Assembly: GCA_019614645.1 (NCBI GenBank)
Contig: JABWDB010000014.1
Coordinates: 3,100,001-3,164,000 of the forward strand
Reading direction: 5' to 3'
From: Stratiolaelaps scimitus
Taxonomy: Eukaryota > Arthropoda > Arachnida > Mesostigmata > Laelapidae
DNA: 64,000 nt
The translations under genes and the position numbers were made by a program. The notes beneath the pieces are model-generated. The model was not told the origin of the DNA and did no database searches. It was given only the letters and a program-made list of their open reading frames with translations. Of the stretch, positions 47,486 to 60,120 are shown piece by piece (within the stretch, counting starts at the first letter, position 1; each line of letters begins with the position of its first letter).

Positions 47486-47581
47486 GTGAGTATGGAATTG
47501 TAATATAGTGTTCGTAGAAGGAGCATTGTTATGATATTCGAATAACATCTGAGCATCACGTATATGCCACAATATAATAAT

Positions 47582-47613
<32 letters not shown>

Positions 47614-47643
47614 ATGTAATATTGGGCCCTGTCTATCTTTCAG

Positions 47644-47791
47644 GGACAGATTCCGGACAGCGATCAATGTCCTGGGAGACGCTGTGGGAGCCACTGTCGT
47701 CGAGAAGCTTTCCCTCGACGATCTACGCTCGATGCAGAAGCAGGACAACAAGGATACGAGCAGCAAGGATACCGTAATCACAGCCATGTAA
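47644..47791 (+). CDS. Eaat: Excitatory amino acid transporter, last coding exon
   Basis: The acceptor TATCTTTCAG comes before it and the stop TAA is at 47789-47791. It reads DRFRTAINVLGDAVGATVVE, the rest of helix 8, then a short cytoplasmic tail of about 28 residues. The second Arg of Asp-Arg-Phe-Arg-Thr is the one that holds the side-chain carboxylate in glutamate/aspartate transporters; neutral (ASCT) members lack it. This points to an acidic amino acid carrier. The tail ends Val-Ile-Thr-Ala-Met, which could fit a class I PDZ ligand, though weakly. An AAT trinucleotide run lies in the intron just upstream (about 47575-47616). Confidence 0.93.
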
Positions 47792-50700
47792 TCATCGATG
47801 TGGGCGTACAGCACAGCACTCTATGAGAGCGAGAAGGCACAACGTCTGACTGTGTTCATACGGTCTAGTCTTTAAGTATCCTGGACGTAATAACAACGTA
47901 CGCATCATCAAAACGCCAACAAGAACAGCAACAATATCCTGGTCGCAACGTGGCCGACGTTGGTGACCTTGCGCGCAATGGGAGACTCATTCAGGAGCGG
48001 TGGGAAATGGATGAATTTCGAGCTACGTGTGGAGCTACGCTGTGCGATATGATATGGAATGGCCACCATACAGAGCAAAGGTGTCGCCTAAGGCAAACGA
48101 ACTGCTGCAGAGCGAATTTGAACGAATTTTCGAGATCGACTGTACTTTGTTCGACGGATGTCGACATGTCCGAAGAACAATGAGCGATAGAGGAGGATTC
48201 GTTCCACTCCATATAGTGCCGGAAGGGCATATGCTGGTTCAGAGAATATTCGCATAGATCGATGCCATGATACTTTAAGACACGACATTCTGCTAAAGAT
48301 GGTCGCCAATGATCAGTGGTGTGTTTTGAAACTTAAATAATATAGAAATAATCGTATTGAATAGATGCCATTGTGCTGGGAAATTTGCAGCAGGTTTGCT
48401 GGTAAAAACTGTGAAAAATCATAAAGCTGGAATAGTCTACCGAGCAGGTTCGAAGTCGGAGCGAAACCTTCGATTGAAAATCGCCGGTGACGGTACCGCC
48501 TGCACATAAACATCCTTCAACATCTGGGTCAATCCAAATGCCATGTTTGGTTCTTCTCTTGTTGTTGTTGTTGTAAAAAAATTCCCGATTCCCCGAGAGC
48601 AATTAATTCTTATTATGAACGTGAAATTAATTCATTCTTAATATGAACTTGAAAAATATAGGACCTTCAAGAACGTGTGTCATCATTTCAGAATTACATA
48701 AAATTAAATACCATTTCATCTATCTCTCTCTCTCTCTCTCTATATATATATGTATATATATATTTGGAAGCTTTTCTATTTAATTTCGAGGTTAGTGCGT
48801 GAGTACGAAACTTTTGAGGATCTTCATATTGAATTACAGCTCTGCATTGGTATTAGTGCACCGGTTGTAATCTCTGGCAACTTGTGGTGGACACATTATT
48901 TAGATAGCCCAAAGGACCATTTCTAGAAGACAACCTCTTCCTCGAGAGAAAATATCTCCAAAGAGATTCTACTTGGGATCACCACTGAGTTGCATGAGAG
49001 TCTCCTGTTCGAGGTGGGGTCCATATTTATCATTTTCAATATTTACCTATTACCTGCGGTTACCATTTCATGAAGCGTTTCTTAATTTCATTCAATATTT
49101 CAGATGGGCCCAGTTGCAGTTTCGTCTAGTACATACGGTATAATGATTTGCCCACATTAAAATGTCGGCTATACCGTTGCATAGGTGTGTTCTCCCATGT
49201 CACTAAGTCTCGCTAGGTTATGATCAAATGGAAGTGGTAAATTTCATTCAAAAATGGTTATGCATACTGTCGAGTCCCGTTTGTCAACACATTCGACTGC
49301 TATAAGAGGACAACAACAACAAGTATCTTGTAAATATATTATTATTATGCATACGACTAAAACGATATAGATATTACACGACTGTATTAGGTATACTGAG
49401 TGAATTACGATGAGATGTGTCAACGATAGCACCAATGAGGTTAGCATCGTCATATCATAAGGCGTCAATCCCGAGTCAAGTCATCCGTGGAGTAGAAGAA
49501 GTAAGGACCATGCATTGGAAAGAAACTTTATTTGCGAGTTGTGACCACACATACATACACGCAAACACACACACACACAGATATGATATCTGTTTCGAAT
49601 ATTTCCGAATATCGTTTCAAGTCGAACAAATTGCGGTCTTTCAAGAGCGAGATTACAGTTCATTTGGGTAATCCCAAAAGGAGGGATACCCGTCCGGTAT
49701 TTGTTGGTTAGACGAACAGCAAAAAAATACCGGCAATGTCTAGGCATTCATTCACTAATGCCATGGGTAGATAGTAGCAAGCTAGCAGAAAGTAGGTAAT
49801 GTTATATCAGATGTTGAATAGAAGTTCTTAACGTAACTGTTTACGATGGCCGACATGGATCGTTTGAACTCTTTGGGTTGTATTATATTTTTCACAAGTA
49901 GTTCGATTTGATATTGTAGAGGAGTTGATTTCTCTCTTATATAGGAGTAATAATGTATTCATCTTCATTGTTCCATTGCTGTTACAACTGCGATTGGCTT
50001 CACGGCGATTTTTTTCTGTAATTTTTGTCGTTTCATGATCGATCGTATGTGTACCCATTACTGATTTGAGTGGACTAGATAATAATGATATTAATAGATA
50101 AAGATTAGTGTGAGACAAAATGCAAAAAAAGCCACAAAGAGAAGTGCCGCTGTTAATTATCACTGGAATCCCAGTTTATATACATAGTTATCCACCAGTT
50201 CGGATTGCTTCATAATCCGAACGGTGGAAAAAAATACTATTGTAATCATACACGACAAATGTAATTAACTATGTAACCAATTATAGCACAATACATTCAC
50301 ATGAAACATATGAACAAATATAATAGAAAAACAACGATAATAATAATAATAATTGTAATAACGCAACCTAAATAACCATCTGTTCATGTTAGATATTGTT
50401 GAGCTGTTTGTAAGACAGATATAACAAAAACATATATATATATATATGCTGACAGTTATAGGAGGCTGAAGAAGATCAGGTGAGATGAGACTTGCAACGC
50501 TTATTGCTATTTCTCATCGTTATCATCAGCGTCACAATCATCGTGGGTATTCAAGCAGACAGGCCGTGCCGGTTTTATGCGGGTCTTCCCCATAAAAATC
50601 GGTTATCGGCCTGTGCGTGTTCAGGCTCCTCGTTACGCGATAGACAACAATACTATATACGATATATAATAGGTACGAGCCTGGCCGCATCCCATCTGGC

Positions 50701-51295
50701 GATCGGATTTATCATCGCCAAGGCAGACGCCATGAGGTGAAGAGGCATATCAATATAAATAAGCGGAAAACACGCAAGGTAAACACAAATGATTAATGCA
50801 CTGTTTCAATTGTTGTCGAATGTGACATCTGGAGACGCTTCTATAATAATAATGCTCGATTCGTTTCACGTTCCGATTTATTGACGAAAGTGCATTATGA
50901 CAATGCTTAAGTTCACGTTTAATGAAGGTAAAAAAATAATGAAAACCTCGTAGTTAAAACAAATCACTTCATAGCCGGAGGGCGAATGACACAGACTATA
51001 TAACATCTATAATATACTTATAATAACACTAATGATAATGATAATATGTAGTTTATTTAGCTGCCGGTATATTGATACAGTTTTGTTGTCGCATTACTGT
51101 GAAGTCTTTGTAAGACGCCATTTTCCGAAACAGATCTCGTTCGTTCTACTATATGTTCGACCGAGCAAGAGCAGCGATTGATCGGGTGAAATTAGACAAT
51201 CGCCTCAAAGCTGCTTCCTGCTAAGTTCTTGAGGTGTTCCAGAATCTGTTCTTTACCCTCCGGCAGTTGCTTGAGCACGGAACAGTACGCTGATC

Positions 51296-51340
<45 letters not shown>

Positions 51341-53786
51341 ATAGCTATGCTAGGTAGTTACAGGATGCAGAGGTCTAATGGATGTTGGTAATGAGTTGGT
51401 AGCTGACGGATGCTCTGCATTTGCCGGGCTCATCCACCCTCATGAGTTGTCCATTCAAGCCGTCTCGCTTGTGGATGATTACAACGTTCAATCATGATAA
51501 CGCAATCGATAATGCAACTAACAACAACGATACTAAGTTTCTATTATGCACACGCACACAGGACGCACCCCAAATCAGCCGACTACTCAAGTGCAGCAAT
51601 GGACAGCCACTGAGCGCTTCTCTATCGCGAACGTGGCACCACATAGCCATGCTGTCGGAACGAGAGTATCGATTTCCTGTTGTTAATCGACATAGTCCTA
51701 CGACTACTAGTGTTGTTGCTGTTGGCGTTAATGTTATTATTATTATTACGAATATGATGATTGATTTATGATGGTTACGCTGCACACGACATCGATTGTA
51801 CATCTCTATACAAAATGCATATAGATCAACTTCCATCTTACTATTCACTATCCACCTACTCTAAAATCAAGTTATAGTGAGTTATCGGCAGAATGGATAC
51901 ATGTGGATATCTAACAAATAAAACGTGCATACAAGATTCTTCCGACGAAATATGCGAAATACAATGGGGATAATATATCGTGCATGTGTATGTGTGTGTG
52001 TGTGTGTGAGCAAGTCGAAGGGAGCGCCCGATAAGGGAAGATTGAGTGTGTGTGTGTAGGGGACGTCAGATGAAGGAAACACATCTATTCACTTCGTACG
52101 ATCCTCAAGTACCTATCCGTATATTTACGCCGGTTACCTATTAACCAGGAAAATAAAGAGTAACAATAATAATAATAATAATACTAATAATACATTACAC
52201 TGTATATGCTTCCTTACGTCGGCTGCGCTGTTGACGGCGGGAGCTTAGCCATTAATAACAAAATAACCAAAAAAACAGCAACATTATAGCAGTGTCTACA
52301 TATTATTGTAGTTATACCACTAACGTATATATGAGTACAGGTAACTGAAATACAACGGCAGAAACGTCAATGAGAATGCCGAAATACTGTTGGTGGACTA
52401 TTGTAGACGAGGTTACGAGGAAAAATTGTCGAGAACAATTCTGGTGGGCGTATATCGTAATAGGGGTCCAACATAGTACCATAACAAAAGACACAACGAA
52501 CATCAATCATAGTTATTCTATGATGATTGTACTCACGAGATGTGTTACGAGACGACGCTAATTATTATCGCCTATAATATTACCCGTAACAGGTAGTCGT
52601 TAAAACAACCGACGTTGAGAGGACAAACGAAACGGTGACGATGAAGATGAAAAAGACATTACATTCAATTCATTACACTGCTATAGATTCTCTCGACAAT
52701 TCGTCTGGATGACACAGCCGTTGCGGAGGCAATCTTCTGATTGGAAGAGTTTACGTTGACGTAATGACTTTTGACAAGATGAGAATATATCAAATATAGC
52801 AAAGGATAAAATCGATACAGCGCTAAGCTAACAAATAGAAGAGGACAATGTCCGGGCGCGGCGCGAGATAATCAGTGACTCGCTGAGGAGCCTGGAAGAT
52901 CACTAAACGATGAAGTGCAACAACCGAATGTTAATAATAATAATAATTATAAACGTATTAATAAAATTAGAATCAGTTGCAACTTTTGTGTGTGTTTATT
53001 TTAGTAGGAGATTTCACGTATTTGATATGGAAACAGTTAACGCCGTCAGTTGACAAAAATACTTAACGCCGGTATCGATGGTAAGTATAATAAAACAGAA
53101 TAATGAAATATGTGTCGTTGGCGCCCTGATGGGACAGCAGCTCTCTCGTAGCTCGATTCGCATGTGTGGGTAATTTAGGTAAAATTCACGGGTCGGAAAA
53201 ACGTTTGAACTAAATGGACGTACTCAACGCACTGTTGGCACATGCTGCTTCCCATTTCCTAGAATCAAGGTAATCATCTCGACTCTGATAATTAGACTGA
53301 ACCTTCACCTGAGCACGCTTCCAAGTATGTTGAGACTTTCTGAATGAGATTTATTTCCTAAACCAGCGCATAGACTCGAGCTGAGTAACAAGAGCAAGTT
53401 GCCCACGGGGCTGCATACAGGATTTAAACATAGTTCTATTTTTAATCGACCGCGCTGGCAGTCCGCTGCTTGACGCCGTTTTGACACCTTCGAAAACGCC
53501 GACGTAGACTCTTGAAAATACTTCCTTCTTCGAATAGAAGAGGACAATTCGACGAGTCAATTACGTCACCACTTGATGAGACGAACTAATGCTTAATTGT
53601 TCCACGGAGATCTCCAACAGGTGCCAAATCACGGCAATCGTTTAGATGGGATTAACATAGTTGCAACATTCTATCCTTTGTTGTTCCAATTGTATTTCAT
53701 CCGAATGTCATCTTGTTGTCGGACGACGGCAGCAATGATATGTTAGTAAACATTCGATATTTATCTAGAGAAATTTTAGTGTCACG
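47792..53786. other. About 6 kb without a recognised gene
   Basis: It begins with the transporter 3' UTR, whose end I cannot fix. It holds (TA)n at 50431-50448 and 51300-51335, TG runs near 49569 and 51988-52009, and an AAT run near 52160-52190. A frame at 50492-50740 looks like a signal peptide plus a Cys-containing tail but has no ATG. Confidence 0.4.
51300..51335. repeat. (TA)n microsatellite
   Basis: A perfect TA run of about 35 bases. Confidence 0.9.
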
Positions 53787-53792
53787 TTTATT
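53787..53792 (-). terminator. Poly(A) signal of the Ser/Arg/Lys-rich repeat gene
   Basis: AATAAA on the minus strand, about 54 bases past the stop at 53846. Confidence 0.55.
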
Positions 53793-53845
53793 AGGACTTG
53801 CGTACGGTAAGGTACCATCAATGTTGTTACAAGAACACCACTCGT

Positions 53846-56014
53846 TCAGAATCTGCCACGCGAGATGGCCGACATGAATGACGAGACTGAATAATACCAA
53901 CAAATCGTTAGGAACAGGCAGGCTGCCAGTAAGCCAATAATCATCTGCTCGATCTGAGACCGAGTCCGCACGAGCTCCATTGTGCGGAGAAGGTTAGATA
54001 CTTGGCCTTGCGGGCAGCTATCGTCGCGGTCGTCAATCTCTGGTTTATTGCCCGCCCTCGATTGTGGTGCCCGAGATTTCTTGATCGTACTCATTCGGCT
54101 TCTCTGTTGGGACTTCTTAGGGCCAGCCCTCCTTGACTGAGGAGCCCTTGACCTTCGTCCCTGCGACTTTCGGCCCAGTTGTGATTTTCGTCCCATCTTC
54201 GACTGCTTCTTTGCCGCCCTCGATTGGCGAGCGGCCGCACCCTTCAGCAACTGCAACGGCTTGATCCTCTCAGAAGACTGAGTCTTCTTGGAGTGGGGAG
54301 TTCTTTTTCGTTTCCTAGTGGGTTCGGCATCCCCTTGTATGGAGCTAGCGTCGTCGTGGCCAGTAGGGCTATGCGGATCTCTGGGGCGGCGTTTCGATTT
54401 CTTCGAGCGGGGCCTCGATTTGTTTCGTCCACTAGACTCGCGATCAGCGCTCCTCGACGGTCTCGACCCACTGCGACTCTTCGAGGGCTTACGTCCCCTA
54501 CTAGAGGGCTTCGATGACCTTTTAGACTTAGTCGAAGTCGCGTCGTCCCGAGCAGGGCTAGCGTCTTGTGGCGTAACATCCTTCATTTTCGACCCACTTG
54601 GACTATGTTTAGATTTATGAGATGGCTCTTTCAGGTCCCTAGATGAATGTCCTTTTAACAGCTTACGCTTAGACTTTTTCTTGGACTGTAACCCCCCCAA
54701 TAAAGGCCTCGACCTCTTAGATTTGGACAATCGGGATGGCTTAGATTTTTTGGAGGACTTTCGCGAAGGTCTTTTGGTGGACGAGTCCCGCGATGGCCTC
54801 GACTTCTTCGACGAGGACTTGCCTGATGGTCTAGACTTTCTGGATGAAGGCCTTGACTTTTTGGATGAAGACCTGCCTGATGGTCTCGACTTTTTGGAAG
54901 AGGGCCTCTCTGAAGTTCTAGACTTTTTGGAAGAAGGCCTCTCTGAAGTTCTAGACTTTTTGGAAGAAGGCCTCTCTGAAGTTCTAGACTTTTTGGAAGA
55001 AGGCCTCTCTGAAGTTCTAGACTTTTTGGAAGAAGGCCTCTCTGAAGGTCTGGACTTTTTGGAAGAAGGCCTCTCTGAAGGTCTGGACTTTCTCGACGAT
55101 GACCTAGCGGATGGCCTGGACTTTTTCGACGATGACCTACCGGATGGCCTGGACCTTTTCGACGATGACCTAGCGGATGGCCTGGACTTTTTCGACGGAG
55201 ATTTACCTGAAGGTCTGCTTTTCTTCGAGGAAGATCTGCGTGAAGGCTTGGACTTTTTCGACGAGGATCTTTCAGTGGGCTTTGATTTCCTAAATAAAGA
55301 TCTCTTCGTGAAATACTTTCGAGAAGACGGTTCCTTCGGGGACGACCTGGACTTTTTGGATGGCTTTTTGGATTTACGTTTCGACGAAGGCTTCTTCGAA
55401 GGCTTTTGTGATTTAGACGGCTTCGATCTACCGTCTGATTTTGGTCTCGATTTTCTACTTTTGCGATGAGGTCCCTTGGACGATTTGCGTTGTCTCGAAG
55501 GCTTACGAGTATCAGAAGAGTGGGGCTTGTGTCTTCGACTCGCTTTCGATGTTCTCGGACTTCTGCTTTTTGGAGACCAATTTTCGTACTCGTCTCGAGG
55601 GCTTTTCCTCTGTCCGATTGACCGGATCCTACCCACCAGGCCCCCAAGTAAGTTCGAGAATTTGCGCTCACGTTTAGGTGGTTTTCTGGAATCAGCCCTG
55701 TGCTTGCGACTTGGCGACTCCGAGCCTCGATATGTTAAGTGACGAGACGGTTTTCGGGAGTGACGCTTCGAGGGACGCGACTCCTTGGAACGTTTCCTTG
55801 ATGGGCGTTTCCGTGAATGCCGCGACTCCTTCGACGGACTATGACTAGTTCGTGTTGAAATGACAGCACTGATCCGCTGGTCGTTGTCCTTTTGAAAAAT
55901 AGGCTCAAGTTCTTTAGCCAGAAGCTTTATATATTCCGGATTATCACACTCGATAATCACTTCCTCCTTCTTTCGAACCGTGGTCGTCTCTGTTGTCTTG
56001 CATTCATCGGGCAT
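53846..56014 (-). CDS. Ser/Lys/Arg-rich repeat protein with C-terminal membrane anchor
   Basis: 722 residues from the ATG at 56014. The N-terminal 50 residues are ordinary and acidic (KKEEVIIECDNPEYIKLLAK). Residues about 55-660 are dominated by Ser, Lys, Arg and Pro with KKSRPSERPSS-type repeats, including six 11-residue units encoded by 33-bp tandem repeats. The C-terminus has one hydrophobic helix (MIIGLLAACLFLTICWYY) and about 15 residues after it, so it looks tail-anchored with the basic repeats in the cytosol or nucleus-facing side. No RNA-binding or other domain was seen. The frame stays open 18 codons upstream to an acceptor-like CCATTACAG near 56069, so an additional 5' coding exon is possible. 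The function is unknown; the basic Ser-rich part suggests phosphorylation and binding to an acidic partner. Confidence 0.8.
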   Translation of the reverse strand: MPDECKTTETTTVRKKEEVIIECDNPEYIKLLAKELEPIFQKDNDQRISAVISTRTSHSPSKESRHSRKRPSRKRSKESRPSKRHSRKPSRHLTYRGSESPSRKHRADSRKPPKRERKFSNLLGGLVGRIRSIGQRKSPRDEYENWSPKSRSPRTSKASRRHKPHSSDTRKPSRQRKSSKGPHRKSRKSRPKSDGRSKPSKSQKPSKKPSSKRKSKKPSKKSRSSPKEPSSRKYFTKRSLFRKSKPTERSSSKKSKPSRRSSSKKSRPSGKSPSKKSRPSARSSSKRSRPSGRSSSKKSRPSARSSSRKSRPSERPSSKKSRPSERPSSKKSRTSERPSSKKSRTSERPSSKKSRTSERPSSKKSRTSERPSSKKSRPSGRSSSKKSRPSSRKSRPSGKSSSKKSRPSRDSSTKRPSRKSSKKSKPSRLSKSKRSRPLLGGLQSKKKSKRKLLKGHSSRDLKEPSHKSKHSPSGSKMKDVTPQDASPARDDATSTKSKRSSKPSSRGRKPSKSRSGSRPSRSADRESSGRNKSRPRSKKSKRRPRDPHSPTGHDDASSIQGDAEPTRKRKRTPHSKKTQSSERIKPLQLLKGAAARQSRAAKKQSKMGRKSQLGRKSQGRRSRAPQSRRAGPKKSQQRSRMSTIKKSRAPQSRAGNKPEIDDRDDSCPQGQVSNLLRTMELVRTRSQIEQMIIGLLAACLFLTICWYYSVSSFMSAISRGRF
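54905..55102 (-). repeat. 33-bp tandem repeat inside the repeat-protein gene
   Basis: Six consecutive units begin at 54905, 54938, 54971, 55004, 55037 and 55070. The first four are almost identical, and they code for the 11-residue Ser-Lys-Lys-Ser-Arg-Thr-Ser-Glu-Arg-Pro-Ser type unit. Weaker repeats of the same phase continue to about 55300 and down to about 54820. Near-identity suggests recent expansion and likely length variation. Confidence 0.9.
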
Positions 56015-56054
56015 TAAACTTTGGAGCGCAGAGGAGACCGAGCCCGAACCACCT

Positions 56055-56080
56055 GATATCCGTGATCCCTGTAATGGACA
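56055..56080 (-). promoter_or_regulatory. Possible splice acceptor upstream of the repeat-protein gene
   Basis: The minus strand reads GATGTCCATTACAG then GGATCACGG, with no in-frame stop between this point and the ATG at 56014. The 5' exon was not found. Confidence 0.4.
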
Positions 56081-58983
56081 TCAGATAAGCCACGAAAGAT
56101 TCGATCACAAGTCAGCGAGGAGCCACTAACTCGACATGCATTCGATAATTTAATCGATTTTCAACGGTAGTTTTCGACGGATACAGTCTGTGATATGGAA
56201 CATAAACTGAATTGGTGACTATTCTCACTTTGTAAAATTGCGATAAATATATTTATTATTTTGGAAATAACGCCACAAAATAGACAATGATTGATGAATA
56301 ATTTTATTCAATTTAATGCTAAACAAGTGTAGTATGCCTATTTTAAATAAACAATTCAAATCTTAAAGTGAGAACCTTTACACTGCGCATACGAATACGT
56401 AGCTGCGTACATATGTATAAATACGCGGTAAGCGAATCGTAAATTACACGCATTTTGTATCGACTTTATGAATACTTCGTGATCTCATTTGCTTTTCAAA
56501 TGTCTTCCGACCCGTCGCATGCGTAAATTGGATAGTAAATCAGCGCGTACAATCATTTGTCGTTGGCAGATTTAGCAGTATAGCTGGCCAAGGAGGGTCT
56601 TTGCCAGGGATCCTCGTATACAATGTGGGACACTCTTGGTAGGGTCTATACTGACGCATCAGACCCTCGCAGAGCATAGCATAGTACAATGCACAATAAT
56701 GTAACATGCATCATCTATTCTTAGATTCGTGTTGTGACATTCTTTTGTCGTGCTGCTGTTGCGCCATATACAATAGGTCACTACGGACGAGAGGATGGCC
56801 CACAGCGAATTTCTAAGGGTCACTCATCGTCTGAACCAATCGAACCAGTTCTGAATGGTTGGAATTCCGGATAGCTTTTGTTGAAATGATCACAGGACTC
56901 TAACCGTTCTTGAGCTGAGGGTATCCGCCGATGGCTGGCTAATAAATTGTCGTTTCTGCACACATTTTTAACTTGGCTTGAAAACCTATTCGCAGCCAGT
57001 TTCGGTAATTTAGTCAATTGTGTTCCGAATTGTTTCCAGTAATGTTTTTTAAATATTGAGCAAAACTTCCTTATATTTTCATGGAAGGCTCACCCAGCGG
57101 CACACGCGAGGTGTTACGATAAAACTCGGATACAAAATCCCTTTCGAGCAACAAACTCAGACGACGGTTCCTCTATGAGCATCTACTAAGCAACACGTGA
57201 CGCGGTGCGACATTTGATTCGCCATGATTAACAAGCGTGTCATTAACACAATCTAATCACAATTTCCGAGATTTCGGTTTTCGTTACTCGTAGAAGTGGT
57301 CTGCTGCCTTGGCGGGGGTGGTCGCCCCCACAAACACGGCAGCACCACTCGTTGGCAGTGACCCTCTACCGTCGTTAAGAGTTCTGATGTTTGTTGGTAT
57401 GGGAACCAGTTAGTCTCCGATTGTAGTCCGATGCGATCGTTGTCATTTCATCTTCCGGAACAGAATTTATCCTGGCAGCTCCAGCAGATGTCAACACCTG
57501 TTCAGAAGAGTAACTGCTGGATTAGCTACGATTGAAAAGTGCTCACCTTTCGGGGTCGTCGGCCGGACCACGACGGCATCCTGCCAATTTCGCTTCGTTT
57601 CCACAATCGAATTACGATTCTCGGGGATCCACTTCGCTAGCTCTATATATAGACTATATCTTGTACACATATCAAAAGCATAGTAGAATATAGATAGAAT
57701 ATAAGACGCTGGAACAGATCAGAGTCGAAATATGCGAGTTTATTCTCGATATGGATCATTTCGTTGGTAAGAAATTGTGCGAAAAAATAACGCAAGACGC
57801 CGGAGCCGACCTTCACCGTATACGGTTTCAGTGGCCTCGCGGGTTTCTAACTGGGTTATCAGATCTCAGACGCTGTCCTTTTTCATGCAGAATGTCTGTA
57901 TTGGACACACGGGAACGATTGATGCGCCTGCCAGCGAGCGCAGCTCGACTCGTACCTATTGCACATTGGAAGGGTGGGAGATGATCGACAAATGGTCGCC
58001 ACAGTGGTCGACGCTGATAGATCGTTAACTTTTGACGCTGACATATAATCTCGCGCTACTTCTTCTCTTTAACAAGACACTCAGATCCCTGAAATCAACG
58101 TCCAATCGTTAGTAATTCATGCGCCAATTATTTTTGTGCCTGCGTAGTCTTTATTGAATACATACCGAAGATGCCCAAGGTCGCTGGCGCGCATTCTCCG
58201 TCCTTAAAATCGCACTTCCAGAAGGAGAGATTTCGAGTTCATCATATAGCGAACTTTATAAATACTTTTTCTCTAATGCTGAAACCGGGTTTCCTATCAA
58301 ACGTTTGAGGCTCAGCCTTTACTCGTACCAGGCTTATGGAAGCCAGACGGTGCGCTGAGGATCAAGTGATCGTCGCCCGGCCTAAATCGTCTTTGTCGAA
58401 TACCTGATTAGATAAAGGTCACTAGTAATAGTATTATAGTAGTACTACCTGCTTTGGAATCGATTGGACCCCACTTCAAATTGTAGTTAATGCTAACTAT
58501 ACCGCTGCAAAAATAGTGCGTTCAGATCTCTCGTAAGGCCTAACCATTAGAAGAAACTCGAGAGTTACAACTAATCATTGCCTGTTGCATGGGCGCACTG
58601 TCGACTCCTCGACGTTTGATGACTTAGCTTTACTTGCCACTATGGGGGTTTATTGCGCGGCGTTGGCCTGGCTGTCCTCGCTTCAGCCACAGTAATCTCA
58701 GCAGTTGGCCGGAAGGCACGTACAGACGAACGCGGCCGAGCACATCCGCACATCTGTCTGCCAAATAACGTCGGAGATGCGAAGTGTTAATGCTTCACAC
58801 TCGGAAGTCACCAGAGGTGCGAATATCTCAGTATTAGTCAGTGTTTGAGGTTGTCGTTGGTTGCTCGAGACGAGCCTCAGCAAGCGAGGTGAAAAAATGT
58901 GAATTTTTTCCGCGAGGTATACAAGCAAAATAAAAACGCAAACCCGTATATACACGTTCGTTGTTCGCACCATATACATTGAA
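56081..58983. other. Intergenic, no gene seen
   Basis: About 2.9 kb with no convincing exon. A small nested stem-loop (GCTGCC and GGGGGTGG pairing with CCCCC and GGCAGC) is at about 57306-57350. Confidence 0.4.
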
Positions 58984-60120
58984 TTAAACTAGAAAATAAA
59001 CTACTGAGACAAATAATCGACATTCGTGTGACAGGCATATAGTGATTAGACAGCAGTAATACACAGAATATTCAGCAGGTATATACACAGAGAGACGGTG
59101 CGTCATTGAAGTAATTGTGTAAGAACTGGAGTTTACACTCAACACAAACTTAGTGACTGTTTGTAATCCAAACAGTTTATCAAGAGTGATTCGCGTATTG
59201 AACGCCACCTTTTTTTGCTGAGCAGAACGAGCGAATCTCGTGGCGAAGCGGGCCGCGAACATAGCGGCTAGATTCTTCAACGGGATCACAAAGCCAGGCG
59301 GCTTACGGATCGATCTATTTTATCACCGTGTTGACAGGAAATGCAATGTCTTTAAGAACGATTCCTTGTGACATCTTGAAGGCAATTAGCGCGAGGCGGA
59401 GTGAGTACATCGCGGTTAGCGTGGGTAAATCGTATCGTCGTAAGATGCCGCAGACGCGAACACGTTTATAGACGCCAAATACTTCTCAATTGCCTTGTCA
59501 TTGCCGACTTTTCTATGACCTTTCATAATTATTTTACAAGGGAGATCGGTCTGTAGTTAACTAATAAGTGTCTTTTATGGCGTTTGTTTTTAAGCACTGC
59601 GACGATCGTGGCATCGTTCGAACTGCGAGAAAAGACGCCACTCGTTAGGGATAGGTTGGCGGTGTGTGCAACAGGACGATCTTGTCCTGCAGATGACCGC
59701 TTACGAGACAGGGGATTCCTGTGGCACAACTGCGCCATGTCGCCATCGCCGATTCTAGCGGCCATTCAATCTCCGAAACATTAACTTGATTAAGAACAAA
59801 CGAGGATCTCTGAGTCTGCCAGATCGATCGTAATTCCCCTGGGATATCCTCGCCAATCTGGGGAGAGGGGACGGTCTTAGCTCCAGCTGTCGCGAAGTGG
59901 AGGTTTAGCTCGTTCGCAATTTCCGGTGGAACAGTCAGCTCCACATCTCCAATGACGAGGGAACCAGGAAAAGCTGTTTTCTCCCTACTGTGCCCACATG
60001 TCGTGTTTATGAAACTTCATGAGCGTTCTTACTCTTCCTGGAGGGCGTTGAAACTGGGATTTGCGTAACGTCGCTCTAGACAATTGAAGATAGCGCCAAC
60101 TCTATTGTCGAGTAGCGGGG
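58984..60120 (-). pseudogene. LINE reverse transcriptase relic
   Basis: Minus-strand pieces in broken frames. PEIANELNLHFATAGAKTVP and QVNVSEIEWPLESAMATW are at 59944-59645. ATIVAVLKNKRHKRHLL followed by VNYRPISLVK, the RT fingers motif, is at 59765-59529. A C-terminal fragment is at 59289-59100. The fingers segment lines up with the LINE at 1008-2800 (Ile-Glu-Ser-Ala-Lys-Ala-Asn-Trp against Leu-Glu-Ser-Ala-Met-Ala-Thr-Trp), so both belong to one jockey/CR1-like group. The palm with the catalytic Asp-Asp was not found; a deletion is likely. Confidence 0.7.

Noticed and set aside
47575..47616. AAT repeat next to the last transporter exon as a CRISPR or regulatory array
   Set aside because: A simple trinucleotide microsatellite without spacers, in a eukaryotic intron.
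50492..50740. Signal-peptide-like frame with Cys-Ala-Cys
   Set aside because: No in-frame ATG, and the nearby AGGTGAGA could be a splice donor; too little to call.
54681..55469. 262-codon plus-strand Asp/Leu/Glu-rich frame
   Set aside because: Antisense of the Ser/Lys/Arg repeats; open because the 33-bp period preserves frame. No start context or other evidence.
54655..55671. 338-codon minus-strand frame rich in Pro, Leu and Arg
   Set aside because: An alternative frame of the same repeats; it lacks the ordinary N-terminus, membrane helix and stop/poly(A) arrangement of the 722-residue frame.
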